DNA of 43,094 nt from a virus, in IMG/VR virus record IMGVR_UViG_3300037189_015719, positions 1 to 43,094 of that record. One strand, given 5' to 3'. A program made the translations under genes and the position numbers. Positions 9,833-18,400 of this stretch are shown one piece after another (within the stretch, counting starts at the first letter, position 1; the number at the start of each line of letters is the position of its first letter). The notes below the pieces were generated by a model. That model ran no database searches and was not told the DNA's origin. It saw nothing but the letters and a program-made list of their open reading frames with translations.

Positions 9833-9835
9833 ATA
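9828..9835 (+). promoter_or_regulatory. TATAAATA match to the T4 late promoter box
   Basis: A perfect match to the T4 late -10 box overlaps the stop region of the lectin gene and ends 9 bases before the ATG at 9845. The same stretch also contains TATTTAT. The leader would be only a few bases long, so this could be a chance match in AT-rich DNA. Confidence 0.25.
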
Positions 9836-9844
9836 AAATGCAGA

Positions 9845-10093
9845 ATGGAAAATGAGTTATTTTTAATATTTCAATCTCAATATTTAAATTTAATTAATTT
9901 TGAGGAGGTGTTGGAAACTTCTATAGAAACAACTAGAAAATCTTTAGACAGAACAAAAACTTTTGTGAAATGGGACACACCGCAAATCCCAAGCAGTGTG
10001 CTATCCATACCAGAACCTAAACAAATAGTAGACTACTATACTATTTGTGAAATATTAGAAACGGAAGAATGGATAAAAAAATTTAATTTATAA
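9845..10093 (+). CDS. Hypothetical protein, 82 residues
   Basis: A small acidic protein with no motif I recognise. The first half is hydrophobic/helical (ELFLIFQSQYLNLINFEEV). The second half has a Pro-rich stretch (KWDTPQIPSSVLSIPEPKQ), then a helix ending EEWIKKFNL. There is no signal peptide or clear membrane segment. It follows the lectin gene by 12 bases and precedes a 91-base AT-rich gap, so it is probably the last gene of the fibre transcription unit. Confidence 0.55.
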   Translation: MENELFLIFQSQYLNLINFEEVLETSIETTRKSLDRTKTFVKWDTPQIPSSVLSIPEPKQIVDYYTICEILETEEWIKKFNL

Positions 10094-10156
10094 AAACAAA
10101 TACTAAAGATTTAATTTAAACAAAATATTAAATTTATATTTTTCTATATTTTTTAT

Positions 10157-10164
10157 ATATTTAT
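10157..10164 (+). promoter_or_regulatory. ATATTTAT box, candidate phage promoter
   Basis: Lies 20 bases before the ATG at 10185, within an extremely AT-rich 91-base gap. Same octamer as before the other late-type genes. Confidence 0.35.
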
Positions 10165-10184
10165 ATACACAAATAATAAATTTT

Positions 10185-10652
10185 ATGATAAAAACAGTTT
10201 TAAAATTACAAGAATTTTTTCAACTTGACGTTGAAATAAACGGATTTACTAATTCCGAAACCGGTGAAGTATTAGTTAAAGGATTACTCGCTGAAAAAAT
10301 ATCAGTACCAACTAAATACTGGTTATACGATTTAGCTAAAAAAGTAACTGCTGAAAAAGAAGCAGTAAATTTATTAAGAGAAGAACTTATTAAAAAATAC
10401 GGTACTACTGATGAGCAAGGTAATATTAGTATTCCTATTTACATTAACGAAGTAGTTGATGATGACACTAAAGAAGTTGTTTCTCGTGAAGTAAATCCAA
10501 CGTATGTTAGTTTTCAAAATGATTTTAATTCATTATTAAATGAAGATCGCGAATTAGAACATCATGCTTTTCAATTAGAAGACTTTGAAAAGATATCAAC
10601 AGAAACTAATTATATTGTTTTGTTTAAATTAATTCAAGCACCTAATGCTTAA
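10185..10652 (+). CDS. Hypothetical protein, 155 residues
   Basis: Not recognised. It is acidic with mixed alpha/beta character. The first third (FFQLDVEINGFTNSETGEVL) looks like a beta hairpin, then comes a helical part (LAKKVTAEKEAVNLLREELI) ending in KKYGTTDEQGNISIP. The latter resembles the end of the coiled-coil protein at 10894 (SKYGNGNINPETGEITP), which suggests the two are functionally linked. The 3' end overlaps the next gene by 8 bases, so translation is probably coupled. It lies between the fibre and sheath genes, so a virion or assembly role is plausible but unproven. Confidence 0.6.
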   Translation: MIKTVLKLQEFFQLDVEINGFTNSETGEVLVKGLLAEKISVPTKYWLYDLAKKVTAEKEAVNLLREELIKKYGTTDEQGNISIPIYINEVVDDDTKEVVSREVNPTYVSFQNDFNSLLNEDRELEHHAFQLEDFEKISTETNYIVLFKLIQAPNA

Positions 10653-10878
10653 AATAGTTGAAATAGCAAAAGCATGGATTGCTGCTGCTGACCCAACACC
10701 TGAACAAAAAGTAATAGCTGAGTATAGAGCAAGTGTGTGTGATGGGTGTGATAAAAAATCTCACAATTCAACTATAGACTTATATTATTGTGGTGAATGT
10801 GGATGTCCACTCTCTAAAAAAATATTTAGCCCCAAACCAGGAAATGAAGCTTGCCCATTAGCTAAATGGGAAAAATAA
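10645..10878 (+). CDS. Small zinc-ribbon protein
   Basis: A 77-residue protein with six cysteines: C32-x2-C35, C49-x2-C52, C54 and C70. The paired CxxC motifs form a probable zinc ribbon (VCDGC ... YYCGECGCPL ... ACPL). The N-terminal ~30 residues form a helix with PTPEQKVIAEYRA. Such short Cys-rich proteins are common in phage tail-to-head gene regions and have no firm function. The start overlaps the upstream gene by 8 bases. It probably binds Zn structurally; whether it binds nucleic acid or protein cannot be told. Confidence 0.65.
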   Translation: MLKIVEIAKAWIAAADPTPEQKVIAEYRASVCDGCDKKSHNSTIDLYYCGECGCPLSKKIFSPKPGNEACPLAKWEK

Positions 10879-10893
10879 AATAAAATAAAGTAC

Positions 10894-11157
10894 ATGGCAC
10901 AACTTACACAAGAAGAATTACAATCAATTAAAGATCTTCAAGCACGTTATAATCAAACTACATTTGAGGTAGGCAGTCTTGAAATTCAATTATCAACATA
11001 TAAAAAATATGTTGTTTCTTTAGAAGAAGAAAAAGCAAATCTTCTTAAAGACATAACGTCTATTGAAGAAAAAGAAAAAGAATTAACAAATCAATTAGTA
11101 AGTAAATACGGAAATGGTAATATAAATCCTGAAACTGGTGAAATTACACCTGCTTAG
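10894..11157 (+). CDS. Small coiled-coil protein
   Basis: 87 residues. Residues ~5-70 form an almost continuous heptad-type helix rich in Glu, Leu and Lys (LEIQLSTYKKYVVSLEEEKA ... IEEKEKELTNQL). It ends in KYGNGNINPETGEITP, which resembles a segment of the 155-residue protein at 10185. There is no Cys and no catalytic motif. It sits directly upstream of the tail sheath gene, so it may be a small structural or chaperone-like factor. No family recognised. Confidence 0.6.
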   Translation: MAQLTQEELQSIKDLQARYNQTTFEVGSLEIQLSTYKKYVVSLEEEKANLLKDITSIEEKEKELTNQLVSKYGNGNINPETGEITPA

Positions 11158-11188
11158 TAATAACTCTGCGTTTTATAATTAGTTTTAG

Positions 11189-11196
11189 ATATTTAT
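11189..11196 (+). promoter_or_regulatory. ATATTTAT box before the tail sheath gene
   Basis: Lies 43 bases before the sheath ATG, in the 82-base gap that separates the small-gene cluster from the tail module. Same octamer as before the other late-type genes. Confidence 0.4.
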
Positions 11197-11239
11197 CGGT
11201 AGGTCAATCCTATTAAATTTATTAAAAAACAATTATAAA

Positions 11240-12958
11240 ATGGCAGAAAAAATTATTTCGCCTGGTGTGTTTCAAAATGAAACTGACCAGTCTTTAGTGC
11301 AGCAGGGCATTCAAGGAACAGCTACTGCACTTGTTGGTCCTACAGTATTAGGTCAACCTTTTGTTCCTACTTATGTTACTTCATACAGTGAATATGTAGC
11401 TAAATTTGGTGAATCATTTAAAAGTAGTAGCTACTACTATGAATACTTTACATCATTAGCTGCTAAAGATTTCTTTCAGAATGGTGGTCAAACATTACTC
11501 GTAACTAGAATTATTAGTGGCTCTGCTGGTGTTAGTACTTATTCACAAGCTACAGTTCCTGGAGTAGTTGATGTTTCTTCATTTGTGATTGAAACATTAG
11601 CTTGGGGTGATATTATGAATAATACTTCTAGCATGGTAAGTGGTGCTTTAGCAAGCGGTAGTAATCTCAACGTTCGCTGGGAAGTAACAAATGTAAGTAC
11701 AGGTAGTGGTATATTTACTTTAGCCGTTCGTGCAGGTAATGACAATACTGCTCAACCTAATTATTTAGAAACATGGGCTAACTTATCATTAGACCCAGTA
11801 TTACCTAACTATATTTCTCGTGTTATAGGTGATATTAAACCTGTATTTGCAATTGATAGTGATGGTAATTATATAGTTGATATTACAGGTTCATACACTA
11901 ATGCTTCAAGATATATACGTGTTAAATCAGTAACTACACCTCAGGTAGATTCAATTGATAATAACGGTAGCTATAAAGCTACTCAATACAGTGGCTCACT
12001 ACCTGCATTAGGGAGTGGTTCATTTGGTGGTTCATTTGCTGGGGGTGTAGCGGCAACTACTACTGCTCAATTAATGAATGAAACTATTACAACAAGTAAT
12101 ATTCAAGGATTTTCAGCTAACGACTATATCACAGCATTCCGTATCTTAAATAACTCAGATGCTTATCAATTCAATGTATTATTAGCTCCTGGTGTTGGCT
12201 TAAGTAACAGTGCTGTTTCAACTATGATTTCAACTGTTGAAAACAGAGGTGATGCTATTGCTGTTGTAGATGCTGGTATTTATGGAATTGCAATTAGTTC
12301 AGCAGTAAATGCTGCTGCTGTTCAATCAAGTAACTATGCTGCTACTTACTATCCTTGGGTTCAATTATATAGTTCCACTTTAGGTAAATCTGTATGGGCG
12401 CCTCCATCAACAGTAATAGGTGGTGTTTATGCTTTCAATGATCAAGTCGCTGCTAGCTGGTTTGCTCCTGCTGGTTTAAATCGTGGTGGTGTTCCTTCAG
12501 TATTACGTGCCGAAAAGAGATTATCTCAAGCGGATCGTGATTCATTATACTCAGGTAATGTTAACCCACTCGCTACATTCCCTGGTGAAGGTGTTGTAGT
12601 ATATGGTCAGAAAACATTACAGAAAAAACAAACCGCTCTTGATCGTGTAAACGTTCGTCGTTTATTAATTGCCTTAAAAGATTATATTGGTCAAGTATCA
12701 AACAGTTTAGTATTCGAACAAAATACTAATGTTACTCGCAATAGATTCCTTGCTCAAGTTAATCCATATCTCGAATCAGTAGTACAACGTCAAGGTTTAT
12801 ATGCTTACAAGGTAGTAATGGATGATTCCAATAACACACCTGATGTAATAGATCGCAATCAATTAGTAGGTCAGATCTATATTCAACCAACTAAGACTGC
12901 TGAATTCATTATATTGAATTTCAACATTCAACCAACTGGTGCAACTTTTGGGGCTTAA
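11240..12958 (+). CDS. Tail sheath protein (T4 gp18-like)
   Basis: 572 residues, close to the size of T4 gp18 (659). It forms the contractile outer tube of the tail. The N-terminus (KIISPGVFQNETDQS) is the usual sheath start. A variable, Gly/Ser-rich surface domain fills the middle. The conserved C-terminal domain shows LDRVNVRRLLIALKDYIGQV, then NRFLAQVNPYLESVVQRQGL and the closing strand FIILNFNIQPTGATF, which carry the inter-subunit contacts. It is followed by an inserted homing endonuclease gene and then the tube gene, giving the gp18-gp19 order of T4. An ATATTTAT box lies upstream and a strong hairpin downstream. Confident identification. Confidence 0.95.
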   Translation: MAEKIISPGVFQNETDQSLVQQGIQGTATALVGPTVLGQPFVPTYVTSYSEYVAKFGESFKSSSYYYEYFTSLAAKDFFQNGGQTLLVTRIISGSAGVSTYSQATVPGVVDVSSFVIETLAWGDIMNNTSSMVSGALASGSNLNVRWEVTNVSTGSGIFTLAVRAGNDNTAQPNYLETWANLSLDPVLPNYISRVIGDIKPVFAIDSDGNYIVDITGSYTNASRYIRVKSVTTPQVDSIDNNGSYKATQYSGSLPALGSGSFGGSFAGGVAATTTAQLMNETITTSNIQGFSANDYITAFRILNNSDAYQFNVLLAPGVGLSNSAVSTMISTVENRGDAIAVVDAGIYGIAISSAVNAAAVQSSNYAATYYPWVQLYSSTLGKSVWAPPSTVIGGVYAFNDQVAASWFAPAGLNRGGVPSVLRAEKRLSQADRDSLYSGNVNPLATFPGEGVVVYGQKTLQKKQTALDRVNVRRLLIALKDYIGQVSNSLVFEQNTNVTRNRFLAQVNPYLESVVQRQGLYAYKVVMDDSNNTPDVIDRNQLVGQIYIQPTKTAEFIILNFNIQPTGATFGA

Positions 12959-12995
12959 TTTACTTTTAAGCTTCCTTAAGTAAAATATTAAAATT

Positions 12996-13035
12996 TATCC
13001 TCTTACAATATTTATTATTGTAAGAGGATATTTTT
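12996..13035 (+). terminator. 15-bp hairpin plus T5: terminator and RBS-masking element
   Basis: A perfect 15-bp inverted repeat (12996-13010 with 13016-13030) has a 5-base loop and is followed by TTTTT at 13031-13035. It has the form of a factor-independent terminator for the sheath transcript. The right arm contains AGAGGA (13023-13028), the Shine-Dalgarno site of the homing endonuclease starting at 13036. Any transcript entering from upstream would therefore hide that site. Confidence 0.7.
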
Positions 13036-13743
13036 ATGGTAGTGTATATTACAAAAAATTTAATAAACGGTAAAAAATATATAGGAAAAGATTCACATAA
13101 TGATCCTGATTATTTAGGTAGTGGTACTTTACTTTTAGAAGATATTAAAAAATATGGTAAAGAAAACTTCAAAAAAGAAATATTAGAATATTGTACTAAA
13201 GAAAATTTAGGTGAACGTGAAGAATACTGGATATATTATTTCAATGCTGTTAAATCAAAAAGTTTTTATAATATAAGAAGTAAAACATCTGGATGGTATA
13301 ATAAAGATTTAAATGAGGATAAATATAATTATGTTATTAATAAAATAAGAAAAGGAAATAAAAATAAAATAGTAACACAAGAAACTAAAAATAAAATAAG
13401 TAATAATCAAAAACGTAAAGAAAAATTAAAACAAGCTAATATAGGTAAACCAAAACCAGAAGGATTTGGTGAAATAATACGACAAAAAATAACAGGTCGT
13501 AAATATACAGATGAACATAAACAAAAGATAAGTAAAGCTAAAAAAGGTAAAAAACAATCTCAATCTTATTTAAATAAAAAATATAAACCTATATTACAAC
13601 TAGATAAAGAAGGTAATATAATAAAACAACATAATAGTATAGGAGAAGCTGCAAAATATATTGGAAAAAAACATTCTAACATTAGTTGTTGTTTAATTGG
13701 TGTATCTAAAACAGCCTATGGATTTCAATGGAAATACATCTAA
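13036..13743 (+). CDS. Free-standing GIY-YIG homing endonuclease
   Basis: 235 residues. The N-terminal nuclease domain shows VYITKNLINGKKYIGKD (residues 3-18) and the DPDYLGSG segment typical of phage SegA-like GIY-YIG enzymes, plus the likely metal-binding Glu in NLGEREEYWI. Next come NUMOD3-like DNA-binding motifs (TDEHKQKISKAKKGK), and the last ~50 residues resemble NUMOD1 (PILQLDKEGNIIKQHNS ... GFQWKY). The gene is Lys/Asn-rich and lower in GC than its neighbours. It is wedged between sheath and tube genes, where it breaks an otherwise conserved pair, as expected of a selfish mobile gene. It has a good Shine-Dalgarno site, unlike its neighbours, but that site is buried in a hairpin. Confidence 0.9.
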   Translation: MVVYITKNLINGKKYIGKDSHNDPDYLGSGTLLLEDIKKYGKENFKKEILEYCTKENLGEREEYWIYYFNAVKSKSFYNIRSKTSGWYNKDLNEDKYNYVINKIRKGNKNKIVTQETKNKISNNQKRKEKLKQANIGKPKPEGFGEIIRQKITGRKYTDEHKQKISKAKKGKKQSQSYLNKKYKPILQLDKEGNIIKQHNSIGEAAKYIGKKHSNISCCLIGVSKTAYGFQWKYI

Positions 13744-13768
13744 AATAATATGTTTTTTATAATTTAAC

Positions 13769-13776
13769 ATATTTAT
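13769..13776 (+). promoter_or_regulatory. ATATTTAT box before the tail tube gene
   Basis: Lies 28 bases before the tube ATG (context AACATATTTATACCC). It would give the tube gene its own promoter downstream of the inserted endonuclease. Same octamer as before the other late-type genes. Confidence 0.4.
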
Positions 13777-13804
13777 ACCCAGAATAATTTAAAAATTAAA
13801 TAAC

Positions 13805-14290
13805 ATGCCTGTATTAGACGCAAATGAAATTATGTTTACAGCATTTGAACCTAAAGTTCAGAATCGCTTTATCATGTATATTGACGGTATTCCCGCATAC
13901 TTGATTAAAGCTGCTTCTGCTCCTGGATTTGAAGCTGGTGAAATTATATTAGATCACATCAACGTTTACCGTAAAGTAAAAGGTAAAGTACGTTGGAATG
14001 ATATGACTTTAAGTTTATATGATCCTGTAACTCCCTCTGGTGCTCAAGCTGTAATGGAATGGGCTCGTTTAGCACACGAATCAGTAACTGGTCGTGATGG
14101 CTATTCTGACTTCTACAAGAAAGACTTAACATTAGACATTTTAGGTCCTGTAGGTGATGTAGTAGGTGAGTGGATTGTTAAAGGTGCTTATGTTAAAACA
14201 GCTACCTTTGGTGAGTATGATTGGGCTAACGATGCCGCAATTAACTTATCCGTTACAATCGCTATGGATTACTGCGTATTGAACTTCTGA
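13805..14290 (+). CDS. Tail tube protein (T4 gp19-like)
   Basis: 161 residues, essentially the length of T4 gp19 (163). It forms the inner, non-contractile tail tube through which DNA passes. Recognisable elements are the N-terminal NRFIMYIDGIPAYLIKAASA strand pair, the KVKGKVRWNDMTLSLYDPVT segment, and the C-terminal beta-rich region (VGEWIVKGAYVKTATFGEYD) of the tube/Hcp-like barrel fold. It follows the sheath gene apart from the endonuclease insertion, has its own ATATTTAT box, and ends just before a strong terminator. This suggests a monocistronic high-level transcript. Confidence 0.92.
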   Translation: MPVLDANEIMFTAFEPKVQNRFIMYIDGIPAYLIKAASAPGFEAGEIILDHINVYRKVKGKVRWNDMTLSLYDPVTPSGAQAVMEWARLAHESVTGRDGYSDFYKKDLTLDILGPVGDVVGEWIVKGAYVKTATFGEYDWANDAAINLSVTIAMDYCVLNF

Positions 14291-14315
14291 TTTCTCTATA
14301 TTTCTTTCTTTTATA

Positions 14316-14343
14316 AAGGCGTCTGCTTTTGCAGACGCTTTTA
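14316..14343 (+). terminator. Factor-independent terminator after the tube gene
   Basis: An 8-bp GC-rich stem GCGTCTGC (14319-14326) / GCAGACGC (14331-14338) with a TTTT loop is flanked by A and T runs. It lies 28 bases after the tube stop and is followed 9 bases later by an ATATTTAT box. Confidence 0.9.
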
Positions 14344-14351
14344 CTTTTCAT

Positions 14352-14359
14352 ATATTTAT
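14352..14359 (+). promoter_or_regulatory. ATATTTAT box after the tube terminator
   Basis: Sits 9 bases after the terminator and 26 bases before the ATG at 14386. It would restart transcription for the tail chaperone genes. Same octamer as elsewhere. Confidence 0.4.
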
Positions 14360-14385
14360 ATATATCAAACAATAAAAAACGTTAT

Positions 14386-15129
14386 ATGGCTGAATTAAAA
14401 ATTCCAACAGAAACAGTTGCATTACCTTCTAAAGGTTTACTTTATCCAGTTACATCACCACTAGCAAAAGGTGAAATTGAAATGAAGTATATGACTGCTA
14501 AGGAAGAAGATATTCTTACTAATACTAATTACATTAAAAATGGAACAGTAGTAGATAAATTATTACAAGCGCTTATTGTAACACCAATTGATTACAATGA
14601 ATTATTAGTCGGTGATAAAAATGCTATTTTAATTGCTGCTCGCATTTTAGGTTATGGTAAAGACTATCCTGTTACTTTTGGCGAAACAGAAATTAATGTT
14701 GATTTATCTACATTAGAAGATAAAATAGTAGATTTTTCTTTATTTAAACATGGTATGAATGAATTTGAATTTACTCTTCCTCATTCTACTAATAATATTA
14801 CTTTTAAACTTTTAACACACGGTGATGAACAAAAAATCGAAGCTGAAATTAAAGGATTAAAAAAAATAAATCCAAACATTACAACTGATGTTACTACACG
14901 CTTAAAACATATTATCACTTCAGTTGAAGGTAAACGTGAACCAAAAGATATTCGTGAATTTGTTGATAATTATTTAATCGCTAAAGATTCTAGAGCTCTT
15001 CGTCAATATTATAATCAAATATCACCAGATATTAATATGAAATATAAACCAAATGATGAAAACTATACTGGGGAGGGTATAGAAATTTCTTTAGGTATTA
15101 ACTTTCTTTGGCCTGACTCTGGACTATAG
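14386..15129 (+). CDS. Baseplate hub/tail assembly chaperone, T4 gp26-like
   Basis: 247 residues from the ATG at 14386. A start at 14329 would lie inside the terminator stem-loop, so it is rejected. The N-terminus (MAELKIPTETVALPSKGLLY) and the segment IEMKYMTAKEEDILTNTNYI match the T4_baseplate/gp26 family of T4-like phages, annotated as baseplate hub or its assembly factor. By position, between tube and tape measure, it also occupies the slot of the tail assembly chaperone (lambda G-like) in other tailed phages. It ends two bases before the next frame opens at a TTG codon. Family assignment is good; the chaperone role is inference from gene order. Confidence 0.75.
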   Translation: MAELKIPTETVALPSKGLLYPVTSPLAKGEIEMKYMTAKEEDILTNTNYIKNGTVVDKLLQALIVTPIDYNELLVGDKNAILIAARILGYGKDYPVTFGETEINVDLSTLEDKIVDFSLFKHGMNEFEFTLPHSTNNITFKLLTHGDEQKIEAEIKGLKKINPNITTDVTTRLKHIITSVEGKREPKDIREFVDNYLIAKDSRALRQYYNQISPDINMKYKPNDENYTGEGIEISLGINFLWPDSGL

Positions 15130-15130
15130 G

Positions 15131-15385
15131 TTGTATTTATTTAGACAAATACATGAAATAGTATTTCATGGAAATGGTGGATATGATTGGGATACTGTAT
15201 ATAATATGCCTATTTGGTTGCGTAAATTTACTTTTGAAACATTAAAAGAATATTTTGAAAAACAAAAAGAAGAAGCTGAAAAACAACAAAATCTACTAAA
15301 AAATAAACCAAGTAAAGAAATATCAAGACCAAACGTTACTTCTCCAAAACAACCAACATATGTAGCTAAAGCGCCCAAAAAGTAG
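15131..15385 (+). CDS. Short tail assembly partner, gp51/G-T-like
   Basis: 84 residues in the +1 frame relative to the gene before it. There is no in-frame ATG near the beginning; the only candidate is TTG at 15131, one base after the upstream TAG. The frame is open back to 15095, so it overlaps the end of the gp26-like gene by ~35 bases. The conserved-looking core is IHEIVFHGNGGYDWDTVYNM followed by PIWLRKFTFETL. The rest is a Lys/Gln-rich helix and a Pro/Lys tail. Its place directly before the tape measure gene matches the T extension of G/GT-type chaperones or T4 gp51. It may be made as a frameshift fusion, by coupled re-initiation, or from TTG. Confidence 0.6.
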   Translation: MYLFRQIHEIVFHGNGGYDWDTVYNMPIWLRKFTFETLKEYFEKQKEEAEKQQNLLKNKPSKEISRPNVTSPKQPTYVAKAPKK

Positions 15386-15394
15386 GGCGCTTTA
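15368..15394 (+). terminator. Terminator overlapping the end of the gp51-like gene
   Basis: A 9-bp stem AAAGCGCCC (15368-15376) / GGGCGCTTT (15385-15393) whose 8-base loop contains the stop codon. It is followed by AATATTT, which starts an ATATTTAT box. Another terminator-promoter pair. Confidence 0.75.
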
Positions 15395-15402
15395 ATATTT
15401 AT
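15395..15402 (+). promoter_or_regulatory. ATATTTAT box before the tape measure gene
   Basis: Begins directly after the terminator stem and lies 19 bases before the ATG at 15422. The start itself has AAAGG a few bases upstream, one of the few purine-rich ribosome-binding sites here. Confidence 0.4.
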
Positions 15403-15421
15403 ATGATGTAATATTAAAGGT

Positions 15422-18400
15422 ATGGATCCACAAGATCAACAAGAATTAAATAAACTATACGAAAAGTATATAGAATTACTACAGCAAGCCGATGGATTAA
15501 CTCGCCAGCAAGCTCAAGGTTTTGCAGATCAAGCTAAAGCTGCGGGTAATTTAACTGCTTCTGTATCTAGACTTAATAAAGAATTAAATGATACTGTTTT
15601 TAAATCTGATTATTTATATCAAAGTTTTAGAGAAACAACTGCTGAATTAAAAAAACAAAATATATTATTACAAGCAGGAAAATCTATATTTAAAGGACTT
15701 ACTAATTTATCTTCTGATTTAAACTACTTCCAGCAAGGTGTTACTGATTTAACTGAAAAACAGTTTAAGAAAAAAGGAGAAATCTTAGCTAAAAGTAAAA
15801 TAGAATTAAAAAATGTACGAGATAGATTAGGAGAAGAAAAAGAAATTAATAATGTAAGACAATTTACTTTTAGACAAGAAAAACTCCTTAATGACTTATA
15901 TGCTATAGATAATGAAAATTTAACCACAGCTCAGAAAAAATTACTTAATCAATTAAAAGAAGAAAAAGATTTATTTGAAGCAGCAAATAATGCTTTAAGT
16001 GAAGGAATACCTCTTTTGCAAAAAGAACTTAATATTTCTAAACAAATATATAATGTAAGAGAAGATCTAGGAGGTATAGCAACAGCAGCTGCTGGTGTAG
16101 TTTCAAAATATGGAGGTTCTTTAGCTCAATTCTTAAATATAGACGATGCTATTGATTCTGTAAAAAAATATAATCAAGAATTAATTGATGGTGCTTTAAA
16201 AAGTAAAGAAGTAATTAAAAAAATTAAAAATATTGAAGATCAAAGAATTGCTCTACTACAAAATTCTTTAAGAATTCAAGAAGAAATTCAAGCTAAAGAA
16301 AGAGAAATAGCAGCAGCTCAAGTTCAAACTAATCAAGAAGTTGCTCTTCGAAATGAATTATTAGATATTCAAAATCAACTCCAAACAGCAACCGGACAAG
16401 ATGCTATTGATTTAGCTAGAAGACAGGCTTTAATTAGTCAAAACATATCTGATATTGATAATGATAGAGCAACTAGAATAGCTGATCTTCAAATTGAAAA
16501 AGACCGAAAGAAAAATGATTTACTAGCTGATGAACTAAATACCAAACAACAATTAGCAGATTTAGATAAAGAAGAAGATAAAGTTAAACAAGATGCTATT
16601 ACTTCTGTTGATAATCTAGGTAATAAATTTAAATCATTAGGAGTACTTGTAAAAGGACTAGGAACTGGATTTAAAAAAGCGCTTACTGATCCTTTAACTA
16701 TAATTACATTTTTTATAGATAAAGCACTTGATGCTAATAAACAAGTAGTTGAATTAGGTAAGTCTTTAGGATACGGAACTAATAGAGCAGATGCTTTTAG
16801 AGAATCATTAGTAAAGATAGAACGTAATTCTAAAAATATAAATGTTAATACAGCTAATTTAGTAGAAGCATTTGGACAATTATCTGAAGCTACAGGGTTT
16901 GCATATGAATTTACAGCTGATCAACTTGAAACACAAGTTAAATTAACTAAACAAGTTGGATTACAAGCAGATGAAGCAGCACAAATTCAACGTTTTGCTG
17001 TATTAAATGGAAAAACATCTGAAGAAACTTATAAATCATTTGTTAGAGGATTAACTGCTACTAGGAATCAACTTAAAGTTGGAATCAACTTTAAAGCAGC
17101 ATTAGCAGAAGCAGTAAAAGTATCAGGACAATTAGCAGCTAATCTAGGAAATAATCCAGAAACAATTGCTAAAGCAGTAGTAACTGCTAAAGCATTCGGT
17201 ATGACTTTAGAACAAGTTGCTAGATCAGGTGAATCTCTTCTTAATTTTGAATCATCAATTGAAAATGAGTTAAAAGCAGAATTATTAACAGGCAAACAAC
17301 TTAATTTAGAAAGAGCAAGAGCCGCTGCTTTAGCTGGGGATCAAATAACATTAGCTGAAGAATTAAATAAAAATATAGGATCATCAGCTGAGTTTACTAA
17401 AATAAATGTATTACAACAGAAAGCATTAGCCGAATCTGTTGGAATGACTACTGACGAATTAGCTAATACTTTAAGAAAAAGAGAAGAAGCAATAGCAAGT
17501 GGAAAATCATTAGCACAAATAACAGAAGAAGAAGCAGCTGAAGCACTTGAAAGACAAGCAATACAAGATAAATTTAATGCTGCTATTTTAAAATTACAAA
17601 GTTTAATTGGTAATTTAGTAGCGGGTCCTTTAGGTAGTTTTATAGATTTATTAAGTGGAGCTTTAAATATTATAAATGAAATTGGTCCTGCTTTAAAAGC
17701 AATATCATATACATTTTTAGCTATAAGAGGAACACAATTAGTTCTTAACGGTCTTAAAAAAATATCTTTAGGATATGATATGGCATCTTATGTTCTAGCA
17801 GGAAAAAATCAAGGTCTATCAGTATTTGAACAAAGAAATAAAATAGCAAGAAACATATTAGATGAAAAAAATCTATTAACTAAAGTAGCATACAACATTC
17901 AAATATTTAGACAATTAGCAGCAGAACAAGGAGTAATGGCTGCTCTAAGAATGCAATTTGGATTACAACAAGCTACTCAAACAGTAAAAAAAGAATCTTT
18001 TTTAATTACAATGAAAGATTGGCTTTATGAAAAAGGAAAAGTAATTTGGTTAAATATCCAAAAAACAGGACTTATAGCAATTAATGCTTTAAAAAATGTA
18101 GGAGCTGTAATATCTAAAAAAGCTGCTATTACATCAATTGCTTCAGCAGCCATGGATGCTTTATCTGCTGCTGTATCTGGTATTGGTAAACTTTTAGGAC
18201 CTTTTGCTATTCCTATAGGATTAGCAGCTGCTGCTGGTGTAGCAGCTTTAGGTTATAATTTATTAAAAGGTGATGATATAATGTCAGAAGGTGGCTATGG
18301 TAAACGCACATTATTAGCACCAGAAGGAGCAATTAGATTAAATGATAATGATACTGTAATTGCAGGTACTAATTTAGGTGGAGGTGAAAATATGTCAATG

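Noticed and set aside
10094-10184. Possible replication origin in the AT-rich gap
   Set aside because: Only AT-richness is visible; there are no iterons or other origin features.
12959-12984. Second hairpin directly after the sheath stop
   Set aside because: The TTTACTT/AAGTAAA pairing is short and AT-only; the 15-bp stem just downstream is the convincing one.
14329-14385. Upstream start for the gp26-like protein
   Set aside because: It would begin inside the terminator hairpin and add a hydrophobic, non-family leader. The ATG at 14386 matches the expected N-terminus.
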